From Agrobacterium tumefaciens str. B6 (GTDB taxonomy: Bacteria > Pseudomonadota > Alphaproteobacteria > Rhizobiales > Rhizobiaceae), in contig NZ_LMVK01000012.1 in NCBI RefSeq assembly GCF_001541315.1, positions 372,001-436,000 of the forward strand: a stretch of 64,000 bases of DNA. The letters run 5' to 3'. Below, one piece after another: positions 45,420 to 57,427 of the stretch. Below the pieces are notes generated by a model that was given only the letters and a program-made list of their open reading frames with translations, had not been told where the DNA came from and did not search any database. The translations under genes and the position numbers were made by a program. Numbering within the stretch: position 1 is the first letter of the stretch; every line of letters starts with the position of its first letter.

Positions 45420-46178
45420 ATGTCTGGACTATTCAGCGGACAGGTGGTCGTCGTCACGGGCGGATCGACAGGCATCGGCTTTTCAGTCGCCAGGTTGTTT
45501 CTGGAGGGCGGCGCCTCTGCGGTCTATGTGACGGGCCGCAATTCAGCCAATCTCGATGCCGCCGTCGCCAAGCTCGGGGAGCGGGCAATCGGCTTCGTTT
45601 CCGATGTTGCCAAGCTTTCGGATCTGGAACAGCTCAAGGCCCGCATAGAAGCCGACGGGCGAAAGGTGGATGTGCTGGTCGCCAATGCCGGCATCGCCGA
45701 AAACAACGATCTTGGTGCAACCCATGAGGCGCTTTACGACCGGATTTTTGACATCAACGTGAAGGGCGTGTTTTACACGGTGCAGACGTTGTTGCCGGTG
45801 CTGAAGGACGGCGGTTCGATCGTATTGACGGGGTCGATCGTCGGCAACAAGGGCATGGAAAAACTGAGCGCTTACAATGCTTCGAAAGCGGCAGTTCGCT
45901 CATTCGCCCGCAGTTTTGCCAATGATCTGAAAGCGCGGGAAATCCGCGTCAATACGGTGAGCCCGGGCGTTACCCGCACGCCGATCATGGAAAATGGCCT
46001 GAAGATGGACGATGAGAAGATCGCCGGTTTCAAGGCCTATCTGAAGGATGCGGCACCGATCGGCCGTATGGCCGACCCCGACGAAATCGCCGAGGCGGTG
46101 TTGTTTCTGGCATCTTCCAAGGCCAGCTATATCACCGGCGTCGAGCTCTCGGTTGATGGCGGTCTGGCCCAGATTTAA
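45420..46178 (+). CDS. Short-chain dehydrogenase/reductase (SDR family)
   Basis: 252-residue classical SDR oxidoreductase: cofactor motif VTGGSTGIGFSVARLF (TGxxxGIG), NAG motif in VLVANAGIAEN, catalytic Ser in VLTGSIVG and YxxxK in YNASKAAV. Followed by the NTVSPGVTRTPIM segment. The substrate is unknown. ATG 45420 is preferred because GGAG sits 6 bases before it; ATG 45408 overlaps that site. It is divergent from the ArsR-family gene, suggesting inducible expression. Confidence 0.9.
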   Translation: MSGLFSGQVVVVTGGSTGIGFSVARLFLEGGASAVYVTGRNSANLDAAVAKLGERAIGFVSDVAKLSDLEQLKARIEADGRKVDVLVANAGIAENNDLGATHEALYDRIFDINVKGVFYTVQTLLPVLKDGGSIVLTGSIVGNKGMEKLSAYNASKAAVRSFARSFANDLKAREIRVNTVSPGVTRTPIMENGLKMDDEKIAGFKAYLKDAAPIGRMADPDEIAEAVLFLASSKASYITGVELSVDGGLAQI

Positions 46179-46198
46179 GGCCGAATCCTCCCTCTGCC

Positions 46199-47452
46199 TT
46201 ACCAGCTGAGATCGAGCCGCTCCAGGCCATGGAAATGATAGACATCCTTGACCTTGGGCGGCTCGGCAATCTTCAGGCCCGGCAGGCGTTTGAAAAGCAG
46301 GGGCAGGGCGAGATTAAGCTCCAGCCGTGCAAGCGGTGCGCCGATGCAGAAATGGATGCCGGCGCCGAAAGAGACGTTGGCGCCTTCGTTCCGGTCCGGC
46401 TGGAAAGTCAGCGGATCGGAAAATTTCGCCGGGTCGAGGTTGGCTGCTGCCAGGATGAGGCTGACCTTGTCGCCGCGCTTGAATGCGACGCCGTCGATTT
46501 CGACCGGTTCCAGAACCCAGCGCTGGAAAATATGAACCGGGGCGCAGATGCGCAGGGTTTCTTCCACCGTGCGTTCCGTGGCGGCCTCGTCGTGGAACAG
46601 GGTCTCCGGAGAAATGCCGCTTTCCAGAATGATGCGCACGGAATTGCCGATCTGGTGCACGGTCGCCTCGTGCCCGGCATTCAGCAGCACGATGGTGGTG
46701 GAGATGAGCTCGTCGTCGGTCAGGTATTGGCCCTTGTGCTCCGTATGGATCATGTGGCTCAGCAGGTCATCCTTCGGCTCCGCCCGCCGCTCGGCGATCA
46801 CGCTGCGCACATAGTCTGAAAATTCATGCGCGGCCCTGTCGGCCAGAAGCTCGTCCTCGGGCGTGCGCTTGAACATGTACATGCCGACATAGGCATGCGA
46901 CCATTTCAGAAGCTGCGGCCCCATCTCTTCGGGAATGCCGATCATGCGGGCGATCATCGTCACCGGGATGATATCGGCATAAGAGGAGAGCAGCTCGGTT
47001 TCGCCCTTGCTCTCGAAGGCATCGATCAGGCGGTTGGCGAGTTCCTCGATTTCCGGTTTCATCTTGTCGACATGCCGGGAAACGAAGGCGCGGTTGATGA
47101 GCGTGCGCAGCCGCGTGTGTTCCGGCGGCTCCAGCTCCAGAAGCGAATGCTGCTCGGCGGCGTCGAAATGCTTCACATGTTCCAGCGGGCGCGGCAGGCC
47201 GATGTCCTCGCGGCTAGCCACATGCAGGATCTGCCGTCCGAAGCGGCGGTCGCGCAGAAGTGCGCTGACATGGTCGTAACCGGTGAAGAACCATTGCCGC
47301 TGCTCCTCCCAGTAAAAGGTGGGACATTGCGCATGCAGGGCGGCATAAACCGGGTTCGGATCGTTGTAGAAGGCCGGGTCGCGGGCGTCGAGTGAAACGC
47401 GGCGGGTGGCGGGATCGATTTTGAGAAAGGGGAATGTCGCTGTCATGCCCAT
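46199..47452 (-). CDS. Cytochrome P450
   Basis: 417-residue bacterial P450 mono-oxygenase, heme thiolate enzyme using O2 and an external ferredoxin or flavodoxin partner (none adjacent). The heme-ligand loop FGAGIHFCIGAPLARLE has the proximal Cys, the I-helix motif AGHEATVH and the ExxR motif ETLR are intact. The substrate is unknown; in soil bacteria such enzymes hydroxylate small lipids, terpenes or xenobiotics. It converges on the SDR gene. Confidence 0.92.
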   Translation of the reverse strand: MGMTATFPFLKIDPATRRVSLDARDPAFYNDPNPVYAALHAQCPTFYWEEQRQWFFTGYDHVSALLRDRRFGRQILHVASREDIGLPRPLEHVKHFDAAEQHSLLELEPPEHTRLRTLINRAFVSRHVDKMKPEIEELANRLIDAFESKGETELLSSYADIIPVTMIARMIGIPEEMGPQLLKWSHAYVGMYMFKRTPEDELLADRAAHEFSDYVRSVIAERRAEPKDDLLSHMIHTEHKGQYLTDDELISTTIVLLNAGHEATVHQIGNSVRIILESGISPETLFHDEAATERTVEETLRICAPVHIFQRWVLEPVEIDGVAFKRGDKVSLILAAANLDPAKFSDPLTFQPDRNEGANVSFGAGIHFCIGAPLARLELNLALPLLFKRLPGLKIAEPPKVKDVYHFHGLERLDLSW

Positions 47453-47524
47453 GGTTTATTCCGCGCGTGGCGCTTTGGGAAGGGAGGGGAACTCCCCTCC
47501 GTCTGTCACTGGATGGTTACATCG

Positions 47525-48772
47525 TCATCGACTGGCGATGGCGGATATCCGGTTCAGCGCCGCAACCTGGCGGTCGGCATTGTTGTCCATCGGGTTTTCG
47601 TCGCGGTCCGAGGCGGGCACGACGACATTGGCCGAATTGACGTGGATGACGGTCCGGTTGCGCCCGGCCTTCTTGGCGGCATAGAGCGCACGGTCGGCTT
47701 CGGTCATCATGGTGTTGAGGTCGGCATCCCTGATCATGGCTTCGGCGATGCCGACGCTGGTGGTCACCTCGATGCTTTCACTACGCGAACTGATCTTCGA
47801 CAGGCGCAGATTGCTGCGGATGGCTTCCGCAAGCGTCGCTGTGCTGGAAGGGCTTTCGACTTCGGCGACCAGCGCGAATTCCTCGCCTCCCATTCTGACG
47901 AAAAGGCCGCGATCGCCGATCACACGCTGGGCGATATTGCAGAAATGCACGAGGACCGCATCGCCGGACTGATGGCCGTATCTGTCGTTGATCTTCTTGA
48001 AATGGTCGATGTCGAACAGCACCAGCGCCACATAACGGCTGGAGGCCGGCGACCTTTTCTTGATGCGCTCGAACTCCTCCAGCAGACCGCGCCGGTTGAG
48101 AACGCCGGTCAGATGATCGGTCATGGCGAGGCGGTGGAGACGAATCTCCGTGTCTTCCATGATGATCTTGGCGCTGATCATGATGATCGCCGTGAAGCCG
48201 AGCATGCCGGAAATGGAGAGCGCCGATGTCATGGGAATGGCATTGGGGATTGCGGCATTGGCCGGGATGACGATGGATGCGACGATCGCTCCGGCAAAAG
48301 CCTGCAGGATCAGGATCGTGGCCAGGACCTTCCGGCTGCGTGATGCGTGCGCCCTGCTGGCAAGAAGAACGCCGGCGAGCATGAAATAGCCCGTGGCCGC
48401 GCTGGCATGATAAAGCAGGATGCGGGCGACCATGTCTTCGCGCACGGGCGGCACGAACATTCCGGCGATCCACAGCAAAGCCGGAATAGCAATCCAGCCG
48501 CCGCATGTGCGCTGCTCGAAGCGCAAGAGGCCCGCCAGCCAGAAACCGAAGGCGGAAAGCGCCAGCGTGTTGCCGACCTGAATGGACAGAAAACTGGAAA
48601 TATCTCCGCGAAACGCCACCAAGACAGTGCCGATGCCTGTGGCGAGGAAACCGGCGGCGAAATAGAGATTATGCCGGCGGGAAGGGCGGTGCAGCCACAG
48701 CGTTCCCAAAAGCACGGCAAGGGTGAACGTTTCCGCCGCCCATAGTAGCGTGCTCGTCTTTGCATCCAGCAT
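47525..48772 (-). CDS. Membrane-anchored diguanylate cyclase (GGEEF)
   Basis: 415-residue protein with about six N-terminal membrane helices (a 7TM/MASE-like sensor region) and a C-terminal GGEEF domain: HLTGVLNRRGLLEEFERIKK, VALVLFDIDHFKKINDRYG and the active loop MGGEEFALVAE near residue 295. As in the first cyclase in this window, the RxxD inhibitory site is not at its usual place. It likely synthesises c-di-GMP in response to an unknown signal. Single gene on the minus strand, upstream of the clpP region. Confidence 0.9.
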   Translation of the reverse strand: MLDAKTSTLLWAAETFTLAVLLGTLWLHRPSRRHNLYFAAGFLATGIGTVLVAFRGDISSFLSIQVGNTLALSAFGFWLAGLLRFEQRTCGGWIAIPALLWIAGMFVPPVREDMVARILLYHASAATGYFMLAGVLLASRAHASRSRKVLATILILQAFAGAIVASIVIPANAAIPNAIPMTSALSISGMLGFTAIIMISAKIIMEDTEIRLHRLAMTDHLTGVLNRRGLLEEFERIKKRSPASSRYVALVLFDIDHFKKINDRYGHQSGDAVLVHFCNIAQRVIGDRGLFVRMGGEEFALVAEVESPSSTATLAEAIRSNLRLSKISSRSESIEVTTSVGIAEAMIRDADLNTMMTEADRALYAAKKAGRNRTVIHVNSANVVVPASDRDENPMDNNADRQVAALNRISAIASR

Positions 48773-49224
48773 TGCAAAATCCTATCTGCGCCATCATGCG
48801 GTAAAAGCGGGCCCTCTCGCACAAGGTGCGTTATGCCCGCTGGAATTGTTGAGCTGCCATTTCGCCCGGATGGGCCCATTCCCCAAGGGGAACCGGAAAT
48901 TCGCTGGCCAGTATCAGCAGCAAATACTAACGAGTTCTTGCCGGTGAGAAGTTATATCTGTGCATGGCGGGCGATTTTTGCCCCCGTCGCGCGCCATAGT
49001 AAAAAATTGGTGGCGGTGAGGGAAAGACGCCCGGCCGGCCCCGCCCGGTTCGAAACCCTTGCCAAGCCGGGCCCCGGCGGCCTGCAAACGCTGTTGAGCC
49101 GTTAAGGATATGCGGCTTCGTGTCTTGAAGTACGGGGCAGGGACACTCTATGTAGGGAGTATGAAGGTTAGAAGTGATTCCGGAGCGGTTTTCCGCGAAG
49201 GGCAGAGTTTGACAAAGGACGGAC
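48773..49224. other. 452-base intergenic region before clpP
   Basis: Contains the divergent promoters for the diguanylate cyclase gene and clpP. A possible heat-shock-type promoter is at 49124-49152. No coding region or RNA gene recognised; the 48980-49080 section is unusually GC-rich. Confidence 0.5.
49124..49152 (+). promoter_or_regulatory. Candidate RpoH-type promoter of clpP
   Basis: CTTGAA (49124-49129), 17-base spacer, TCTATG (49147-49152). The CTTGAA element with a pyrimidine-TAT-like -10 resembles alphaproteobacterial sigma-32 promoters, which would suit a heat-shock protease gene. Confidence 0.4.
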
Positions 49225-49857
49225 ATGAAAAATCCAGTTGATACCGCCATGGCTCTGGTGCCGATGGTCGTAGAGCAGACCAATCGCGGCGAACGCTCCT
49301 ACGACATATTTTCCCGTCTTCTCAAGGAACGCATCATTTTCCTTACCGGTCCGGTGGAAGACCAGATGGCGTCGCTCGTCTGCGCGCAGCTTCTTTTCCT
49401 CGAGGCTGAAAACCCGAAGAAGGAAATCGCGCTCTACATCAATTCGCCGGGTGGCGTCGTGACCGCCGGCATGGCGATCTACGATACGATGCAGTTCATC
49501 CGCCCTGCGGTTTCCACGCTCTGCGTCGGTCAGGCCGCGTCCATGGGCTCGCTGCTTCTGGCTGCCGGTGAAAAGGGAATGCGTTTCGCCACCCCGAACG
49601 CCCGCATCATGGTTCACCAGCCGTCGGGCGGTTTCCAGGGGCAGGCATCGGATATCGAGCGCCATGCCCGTGACATCATCAAGATGAAGCGTCGCCTGAA
49701 TGAAGTCTACGTGAAGCATACCGGCCGCACGCTCGAAGAGGTTGAAAAAACCCTTGATCGCGACCATTTCATGGATGCAGACGAGGCGAAGGACTGGGGC
49801 GTGATCGACAAGATCCTGACCTCGCGCCAGGAAATCGAAGGCGCCGCCGCGAATTGA
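49225..49857 (+). CDS. clpP: ATP-dependent Clp protease proteolytic subunit
   Basis: 210-residue serine peptidase subunit that works with ClpX (encoded next) or ClpA. Catalytic Ser106 in [14 protein letters not shown] and His131 in [13 protein letters not shown]; the third residue is an aspartate in the following helix region. It is the alphaproteobacterial type starting [29 protein letters not shown]. The gene pair clpP-clpX is 293 bases apart with a leader for clpX. Confidence 0.96.
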   Translation: MKNPVDTAMALVPMVVEQTNRGERSYDIFSRLLKERIIFLTGPVEDQMASLVCAQLLFLEAENPKKEIALYINSPGGVVTAGMAIYDTMQFIRPAVSTLCVGQAASMGSLLLAAGEKGMRFATPNARIMVHQPSGGFQGQASDIERHARDIIKMKRRLNEVYVKHTGRTLEEVEKTLDRDHFMDADEAKDWGVIDKILTSRQEIEGAAAN

Positions 49858-50150
49858 GGCGCGCCGCTTTTTGACGTTTGTTTGAACCCGCAAAAGTAAT
49901 TTCGGGGCTTTCAACCGCAACAGAAAGCGATATTAGTATATATAAAGGCTATGTTGAATTTTTATGACGTGGCCTTTGGTTTGATGGGGAATTCGTTGCA
50001 GCCGGTTGTCAGCTCATGTATCTGATACCGGTTAGTACCCCGGGAAACGAGGCGGATACGGCGATGCACCCCAAGGGCTGCCGTATCGGCGGGCGGTAAG
50101 TTGACCGCGATCCGTTTGGCGGACCTGCGGCGTGCTGGAAGGAAAGAGAT

Positions 50151-51428
50151 ATGAGCAAAGTCAGCGGCAGCAACGGCGGCGACTCTAAGAATACACTCTA
50201 TTGTTCATTCTGCGGCAAGAGCCAGCACGAAGTCCGGAAACTCATTGCCGGACCGACGGTATTCATCTGCGATGAATGCGTCGAATTGTGCATGGACATC
50301 ATCCGTGAAGAGAACAAGACATCGATGGTGAAGTCGCGCGAGGGTGTTCCCACCCCGCAGGACATCATCAAGATTCTCGACGAATATGTCATCGGCCAGA
50401 AGCAGGCGAAGAAAATCCTGTCGGTGGCCGTTCACAACCACTACAAGCGCCTCGCGCACGCCTCCAAGAACGGCGATGTCGAGCTTGCGAAGTCGAACAT
50501 CATGCTCGTCGGTCCGACGGGTTGCGGCAAGACCTATCTTGCCCAGACGCTCGCCCGCATCATCGACGTTCCCTTCACCATGGCGGATGCAACGACGCTG
50601 ACCGAAGCCGGGTATGTCGGCGAGGACGTGGAAAACATCATCCTGAAGCTGTTGCAGTCTGCGGATTACAATGTCGAACGCGCCCAGCGCGGCATCGTCT
50701 ATATTGACGAAGTCGACAAGATTTCCCGCAAGTCGGACAACCCGTCCATCACGCGCGACGTGTCGGGCGAGGGCGTTCAGCAGGCGCTTCTGAAGATCAT
50801 GGAAGGCACGGTCGCTTCCGTTCCGCCGCAGGGCGGCCGCAAGCATCCGCAGCAGGAATTCCTGCAGGTGGATACGACCAACATCCTGTTCATCTGCGGC
50901 GGCGCGTTTGCCGGCCTCGACAAGATCATCTCGGCCCGTGGTGAAAAGACCTCGATCGGCTTTGGTGCGACCGTCAAGGCGGAAGACGATCGCCGCGTTG
51001 GCGAGGTTCTGCGCGAACTGGAGCCCGAAGACCTGGTGAAGTTCGGTCTCATCCCGGAATTCATCGGCCGTCTGCCGGTTCTGGCGACGCTGGAGGACCT
51101 CGACGAGGATGCACTGATCCAGATCCTGTCCGAGCCGAAGAACGCGCTGGTCAAGCAGTATCAGCGCCTGTTCGAGATGGAAGATGTGGAACTGACCTTC
51201 CACGAGGACGCTCTGCGCGAAATCGCCCGCAAGGCGATCACCCGCAAGACCGGCGCCCGCGGCCTGCGCTCGATCATGGAGAAAATCCTGCTGGATACCA
51301 TGTTCGAACTGCCGACGCTGGAAGGCGTACGCGAAGTGGTCATTTCCAACGACGTCGTCAGCGGCGTCGCCCGTCCGCTCTACATCTATGCGGATCGTCA
51401 GGAAGAAAAGACCAACGTTTCGGCCTGA
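50151..51428 (+). CDS. clpX: ATP-dependent Clp protease ATP-binding subunit ClpX
   Basis: 425-residue AAA+ unfoldase that feeds substrates to ClpP. The N-terminal zinc domain has Cys18, Cys21, Cys40, Cys43 ([12 protein letters not shown] and [10 protein letters not shown]); Walker A GPTGCGKT, Walker [11 protein letters not shown], sensor and C-terminal arginine motifs follow. The ATG has AAAGAG upstream. A long leader with an inverted repeat (50053-50061 / 50081-50089) and a T-tailed terminator downstream mark its transcript. Confidence 0.97.
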   Translation: MSKVSGSNGGDSKNTLYCSFCGKSQHEVRKLIAGPTVFICDECVELCMDIIREENKTSMVKSREGVPTPQDIIKILDEYVIGQKQAKKILSVAVHNHYKRLAHASKNGDVELAKSNIMLVGPTGCGKTYLAQTLARIIDVPFTMADATTLTEAGYVGEDVENIILKLLQSADYNVERAQRGIVYIDEVDKISRKSDNPSITRDVSGEGVQQALLKIMEGTVASVPPQGGRKHPQQEFLQVDTTNILFICGGAFAGLDKIISARGEKTSIGFGATVKAEDDRRVGEVLRELEPEDLVKFGLIPEFIGRLPVLATLEDLDEDALIQILSEPKNALVKQYQRLFEMEDVELTFHEDALREIARKAITRKTGARGLRSIMEKILLDTMFELPTLEGVREVVISNDVVSGVARPLYIYADRQEEKTNVSA

Positions 51429-51457
51429 TCGACCGGTCCTGTACTTTGATGAAATCA

Positions 51458-51487
51458 AAAGGCCCGCATCCCGTGCGGGCCTTTTCT
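51458..51487 (+). terminator. Rho-independent terminator after clpX
   Basis: Perfect 11-bp stem AAAGGCCCGCA / TGCGGGCCTTT with a 5-base loop, then CTTTTCTG, 30 bases past the stop. Confidence 0.85.
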
Positions 51488-51842
51488 GTTGTCGACAGGT
51501 GTGAAACTTGCGCCTAATTTGGCGAAGCCCGATTTTGCGTTTGGAGCGGATTGCGCTTTGCTGATAAAGTCTTACAACTGATTTGCAGCGCGATATGACG
51601 GAAATGTGAATTCCCGTCGGCGACCCGGTTCCTGACCTTCAAGGATAACCGGAAATGTCGGGAGTACTAGCCGGCGCTGGGTTTTGTTGAATTTCACGGT
51701 CTTGCCGCTCAGCGGGATCGTCTGTTCCGGCGACTTGAAATCGGTGTTTCGAAACTCCATTTTCAGTCTCGAGAAATGAATGTGCCGGATGCCCCAAGCT
51801 GTCCGGCAAAGTGTCCCGAAAGGGACCATGAAAGGAAATGAT
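51488..51842. other. Gap upstream of lon; possible 62-codon frame on the minus strand
   Basis: On the minus strand 51572-51760 reads a protein-like 62-residue frame (starts MEFRNTDFKSPEQTIPL, ends SYRAANQL) without a convincing ribosome binding site. Otherwise only the promoter and leader region of lon; nothing else seen. Confidence 0.3.
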
Positions 51843-54260
<2,418 letters not shown>

Positions 54261-54393
54261 TACATGCTTCGTCGCGAGGGGCGGGAATCGCCTTTCGCGA
54301 CGGGTGCTGCATAGATTCAATATGTTAGGTGTCGGAAGGCGCATTCTGCGCTCAACTCCGGGCAAGTGATGCGAATTTGGCACGAATATGTGG

Positions 54394-54421
54394 AAGGCCG
54401 GCAGAAATGTCGGCCTTTTTT
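54394..54421 (+). terminator. Terminator downstream of lon
   Basis: AAGGCCG / CGGCCTT stem with a 10-base loop, followed by TTTTT, about 135 bases after the lon stop. A second inverted repeat without T-run (CGTCGCGA / TCGCGACG, 54270-54302) is nearer the stop. Confidence 0.7.
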
Positions 54422-54549
54422 GTGAAAAAAATCGCAGACCCCTTGTTTTTCAGGCGATTCCAGCGCTTTTGGGTTGCTGCGCGCGGATGCAAACGTATTC
54501 TGCGCCGGCTTAATTTGAGTCGTTTCAAACCATTGAAAGGGGTGGAAAC

Positions 54550-54825
54550 ATGAACAAGAACGAGCTCGTCTCTGCTGTTGCCGAAAAGGCTGGTCTCACG
54601 AAGGCAGATGCTGCTTCCGCTGTTGATGCCGTATTCGAAACCGTACAGAGCGAACTGAAGAACGGTGGCGACATTCGCCTCGCTGGCTTCGGCAGCTTCT
54701 CCGTTAGCCGCCGTGAAGCCTCCAAGGGCCGTAACCCTTCTACGGGTGCTGAAGTCGATATCCCGGCTCGCAACGTACCGAAGTTTTCCGCAGGCAAGGG
54801 CCTGAAGGACGCCGTCAACTCGTAA
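54550..54825 (+). CDS. hupB: DNA-binding protein HU
   Basis: 91-residue histone-like nucleoid protein that bends DNA. The HU fold is complete: MNKNELVSAVAEKAGLTKADAASAVDAVFETVQSELKNGGDIRLAGFGSFSVSRREASKGRNPSTGAEVDIPARNVPKFSAGKGLKDAVN; the ARNVPKF arm tip carries the intercalating proline. The ATG follows AAAGGGG. Position after lon is the classical alphaproteobacterial order. Confidence 0.97.
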   Translation: MNKNELVSAVAEKAGLTKADAASAVDAVFETVQSELKNGGDIRLAGFGSFSVSRREASKGRNPSTGAEVDIPARNVPKFSAGKGLKDAVNS

Positions 54826-54834
54826 GGTTTCCGG

Positions 54835-54870
54835 AAAGCCGCAACGCCCGGCGGCGGGCGGGCGGCTTTT
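54835..54870 (+). terminator. Terminator after hupB
   Basis: AAAGCCGC pairs with GCGGCTTT around a GC-rich loop, followed by one more T, 10 bases after the stop. Confidence 0.65.
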
Positions 54871-55175
54871 CAGGGTCACGAGGAAACATGTTTTGACGCG
54901 CTGACGCCATCATGCCGGCTCAAAACCGGGCGGTTTTTCGAAATGCTTTTCGGATAGCCCGGTTCTCAATCCGGCAGGATGTAAACGAAAGTAGGGAGCG
55001 CGCCTGTGCAGCCTCCATCCGGTCACACGGTGCTCCGATACGCGGAATGTGCGCAGAAACAAGAAAGCCCGGTCTCCATGGCCGGGCTTTTTGATTCCCG
55101 ACAGGAAATGTCATGCCACTGTCATGTCTTTGACGCAGAAGCCATGGGGTATTTCTGGACCCAAGGGGGATTAAA
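54871..55175 (+). ncRNA. Candidate small RNA upstream of the phytase-like gene
   Basis: No coding region here, yet a second T-tailed terminator stands at 55064-55092 (AAAGCCCGG / CCGGGCTTT, then TT). Upstream of it GGAGC...TGTG pairs with CACA...GCTCC (54995-55036). A TTGACG element is at 54893-54898 but a good -10 is not obvious. A short transcript of about 100-150 nt ending at 55092 would fit. The PHO box of the next gene starts 16 bases further. Confidence 0.35.
55108..55136 (+). promoter_or_regulatory. Triple PHO-box half-sites upstream of the phytase-like gene
   Basis: Three 7-base units at an 11-base period: ATGTCAT (55108-55114), CTGTCAT (55119-55125), TTGACGC (55130-55136), each separated by 4 bases. 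The period matches tandem PhoB binding, and the site is about 40 bases before the start codon. Confidence 0.6.
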
Positions 55176-57374
55176 ATGGCGTTCCGATTTTCTCAAATGG
55201 CCTTGACCGCTGCTCTGCTCACGTCCGTGGCCTTGCCGGCCGCTGCCGAGCCGGTTTTCAACCGCATCGCGTCTTTCCCGGTGGCGAAAAACCTTCCCGC
55301 GGACAAGGACGCCAAGTCCGTCACCTCGGCTGAAATCATCACCGCCAGTGAAGACGGCAAGACGCTGATCTATTCGGACAGCCCGCTTGGCGGCATCGGT
55401 TTCATCGACATCACCGACGCGAAGGCCCCCAAGGCCGGCGGCGCATTGCTGCTGGAAGGCGAGCCGACCTCTGTTGCCGTTGCTGGCCTCAAGGTTCTGG
55501 CCGGCGTCAATACGTCGGAAAACCGCGCCAACCCGTCCGGCAAGCTGGTGACGGTCGATATTGCCACGAAGAAGATCGAGGCAAGCTGTGATCTCGGCGG
55601 CCAGCCCGATTCCGTCGCCGTTTCCCCTGATAAAACCTTTGCCGCCATCGCGATCGAAAACGAGCGTGATGAAGATGTGAACGAAGGCGCACTGCCGCAG
55701 ATGCCCGCCGGCTATCTGGTAACGGTCGGCCTGAAGGACGGCGTGGCCGACTGCGCGACGCTGAAGAAGATTGACGTTACCGGTCTCGCCGAAATTTCCC
55801 CTGAGGATCCGGAGCCGGAATTCGTCTCGATCAACGCCAATGGCGAGATCGCTCTGACGCTGCAGGAAAACAACCATATCGTCATCATCGATGGCAAGAC
55901 CGGCGCGGTGAAGACGCATTTCTCCGCCGGCAAGGTTGATCTGGAAGGCGTCGACACGAAGACCGACGGTCAGCTGAAATTCACCGACAAGCAGGAAGGC
56001 CGCAAGCGCGAGCCGGACGCTGTAAAGTGGCTGGACAATGACCGTATCGTCATCGCCAATGAAGGCGACTGGCAGGGCGGTTCGCGCGGCTTCACCATTT
56101 TCGACAAGACCGGCAAGCTTGTTTATGAAGCCGGTGCTTCGCTCGAGCGCGCGGTTGCCGCCATCGGCCACTATCCAGAAAAGCGCTCCAAGGCCAAGGG
56201 CATTGAGCCCGAGGGTCTGGAAGCGGCAACCTTTGATGGCCAGAAGTATTTCTTCGTGCTTGCCGAGCGCGCTTCGGTGGTCGCCGTCTACAAGGATACC
56301 GGTGCGGAGCCGCAGCTGACGCAGCTCCTGCCTTCGGGCGTCTCGCCGGAAGGCGCCGTCGCCATTCCGTCGCGCAATCTCCTTGCCACGGCCAATGAGG
56401 TCGATCTGATCGAAGACGGCGGTGTCCGCTCGCATGTCATGCTTTATGAGCGCACTGAAGGCCAGCCTGCCTATCCGCAGCTCGTTTCCGCCACCGTCGA
56501 CGGGGCGCCGATCGGCTGGGGCGCTCTTTCCGGCCTGGTCGGCGATGCCGAGAAGCCCGGCATTCTCTATGCCGTTTCCGACTCGGTCTATGGCAACCAG
56601 CCGTCGATCTTCACCATCGACGCCACGAAGAAGCCTGCCACCATCACCAGCGTGCTGCGCGTCAAGCGTGACGGCATTGCTGCTCAGAAGCTCGACATCG
56701 AAGGCATCACGCTTGATGGCAAGGGCGGTTTCTGGCTGGCCTCTGAAGGCGACAGCGCCAAGCTTGTTCCGCACGCGCTCTATAACGTCAACGCCAAGGG
56801 CGAAATCAAGGCCGAGATCGCTCTGCCGAAGGAACTCCTTTCCGGCGATACCCGCTTCGGTTTCGAAGGCGTGACCATGATCGGCAAGGGCGACGACGCC
56901 ACGCTGTGGATGGCCGTGCAGCGCGAGTGGGGCACGGATGAGAAGGGCTTCGTCAAGCTCGTCTCCTACAATCCGAAGTCCAAGGAGTGGGGCGCCGTGC
57001 GTTATCCGCTCGACAAGACCGAGGCAGGCTGGATTGGCCTTTCCGAAATCACCGCGCAGGGCGACTATGTCTATATCGTCGAGCGCGACAACCAGATCGG
57101 CGACAAGGCCAAGATCAAGAAGCTCTACCGCGTTGCGATCGCGGACCTGAAGCCGGGCAAGATCGGCGGCGAACTGCCGCTGGTGGCCAAGCAGGAAGCC
57201 CATGACTTCCTGCCCGACCTCAAGGCCCAGACCAACGGCTACGTCGTTGACAAGCTGGAAGGCTTCACCTTCGACAAGGCTGGAACGGCCTATGCCGTGA
57301 CCGACAATGACGGCGTGGACGATTCTTCCGGCGAGACGCTGTTCTTCACCGTCAACATGAAGGCGATCAACTGA
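55176..57374 (+). CDS. Secreted esterase-like phytase-family protein
   Basis: 732-residue exported protein of the esterase-like activity of phytase family (beta-propeller type). A Sec signal (FSQMALTAALLTSVALPAAAEP) is followed by repeated blade-like segments such as LLEGEPTSVAVAGLKVLAGVNTSENRANPSGKLVTVDI and GSRGFTIFDKTGKLVYEAGASLERAVAAIGHYP, and the C-terminal NDGVDDSSGETLFFTVNM. The PHO box upstream strongly supports a role in scavenging phosphate from organic esters. A strong terminator follows. Confidence 0.85.
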   Translation: MAFRFSQMALTAALLTSVALPAAAEPVFNRIASFPVAKNLPADKDAKSVTSAEIITASEDGKTLIYSDSPLGGIGFIDITDAKAPKAGGALLLEGEPTSVAVAGLKVLAGVNTSENRANPSGKLVTVDIATKKIEASCDLGGQPDSVAVSPDKTFAAIAIENERDEDVNEGALPQMPAGYLVTVGLKDGVADCATLKKIDVTGLAEISPEDPEPEFVSINANGEIALTLQENNHIVIIDGKTGAVKTHFSAGKVDLEGVDTKTDGQLKFTDKQEGRKREPDAVKWLDNDRIVIANEGDWQGGSRGFTIFDKTGKLVYEAGASLERAVAAIGHYPEKRSKAKGIEPEGLEAATFDGQKYFFVLAERASVVAVYKDTGAEPQLTQLLPSGVSPEGAVAIPSRNLLATANEVDLIEDGGVRSHVMLYERTEGQPAYPQLVSATVDGAPIGWGALSGLVGDAEKPGILYAVSDSVYGNQPSIFTIDATKKPATITSVLRVKRDGIAAQKLDIEGITLDGKGGFWLASEGDSAKLVPHALYNVNAKGEIKAEIALPKELLSGDTRFGFEGVTMIGKGDDATLWMAVQREWGTDEKGFVKLVSYNPKSKEWGAVRYPLDKTEAGWIGLSEITAQGDYVYIVERDNQIGDKAKIKKLYRVAIADLKPGKIGGELPLVAKQEAHDFLPDLKAQTNGYVVDKLEGFTFDKAGTAYAVTDNDGVDDSSGETLFFTVNMKAIN

Positions 57375-57400
57375 TCGAGCCGAAAGGCGCTGTAAATGAG

Positions 57401-57427
57401 AAAAGCCGGGCTATGCCCGGCTTTTTT
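57401..57427 (+). terminator. Rho-independent terminator after the phytase-like gene
   Basis: Perfect 11-bp stem AAAAGCCGGGC / GCCCGGCTTTT with a 3-base loop and a run of T's, 27 bases after the stop. Confidence 0.85.

Noticed and set aside
55122-57203. 693-codon minus-strand frame opposite the phytase-like gene
   Set aside because: Mirror frame; the plus-strand gene has signal peptide and domain evidence.
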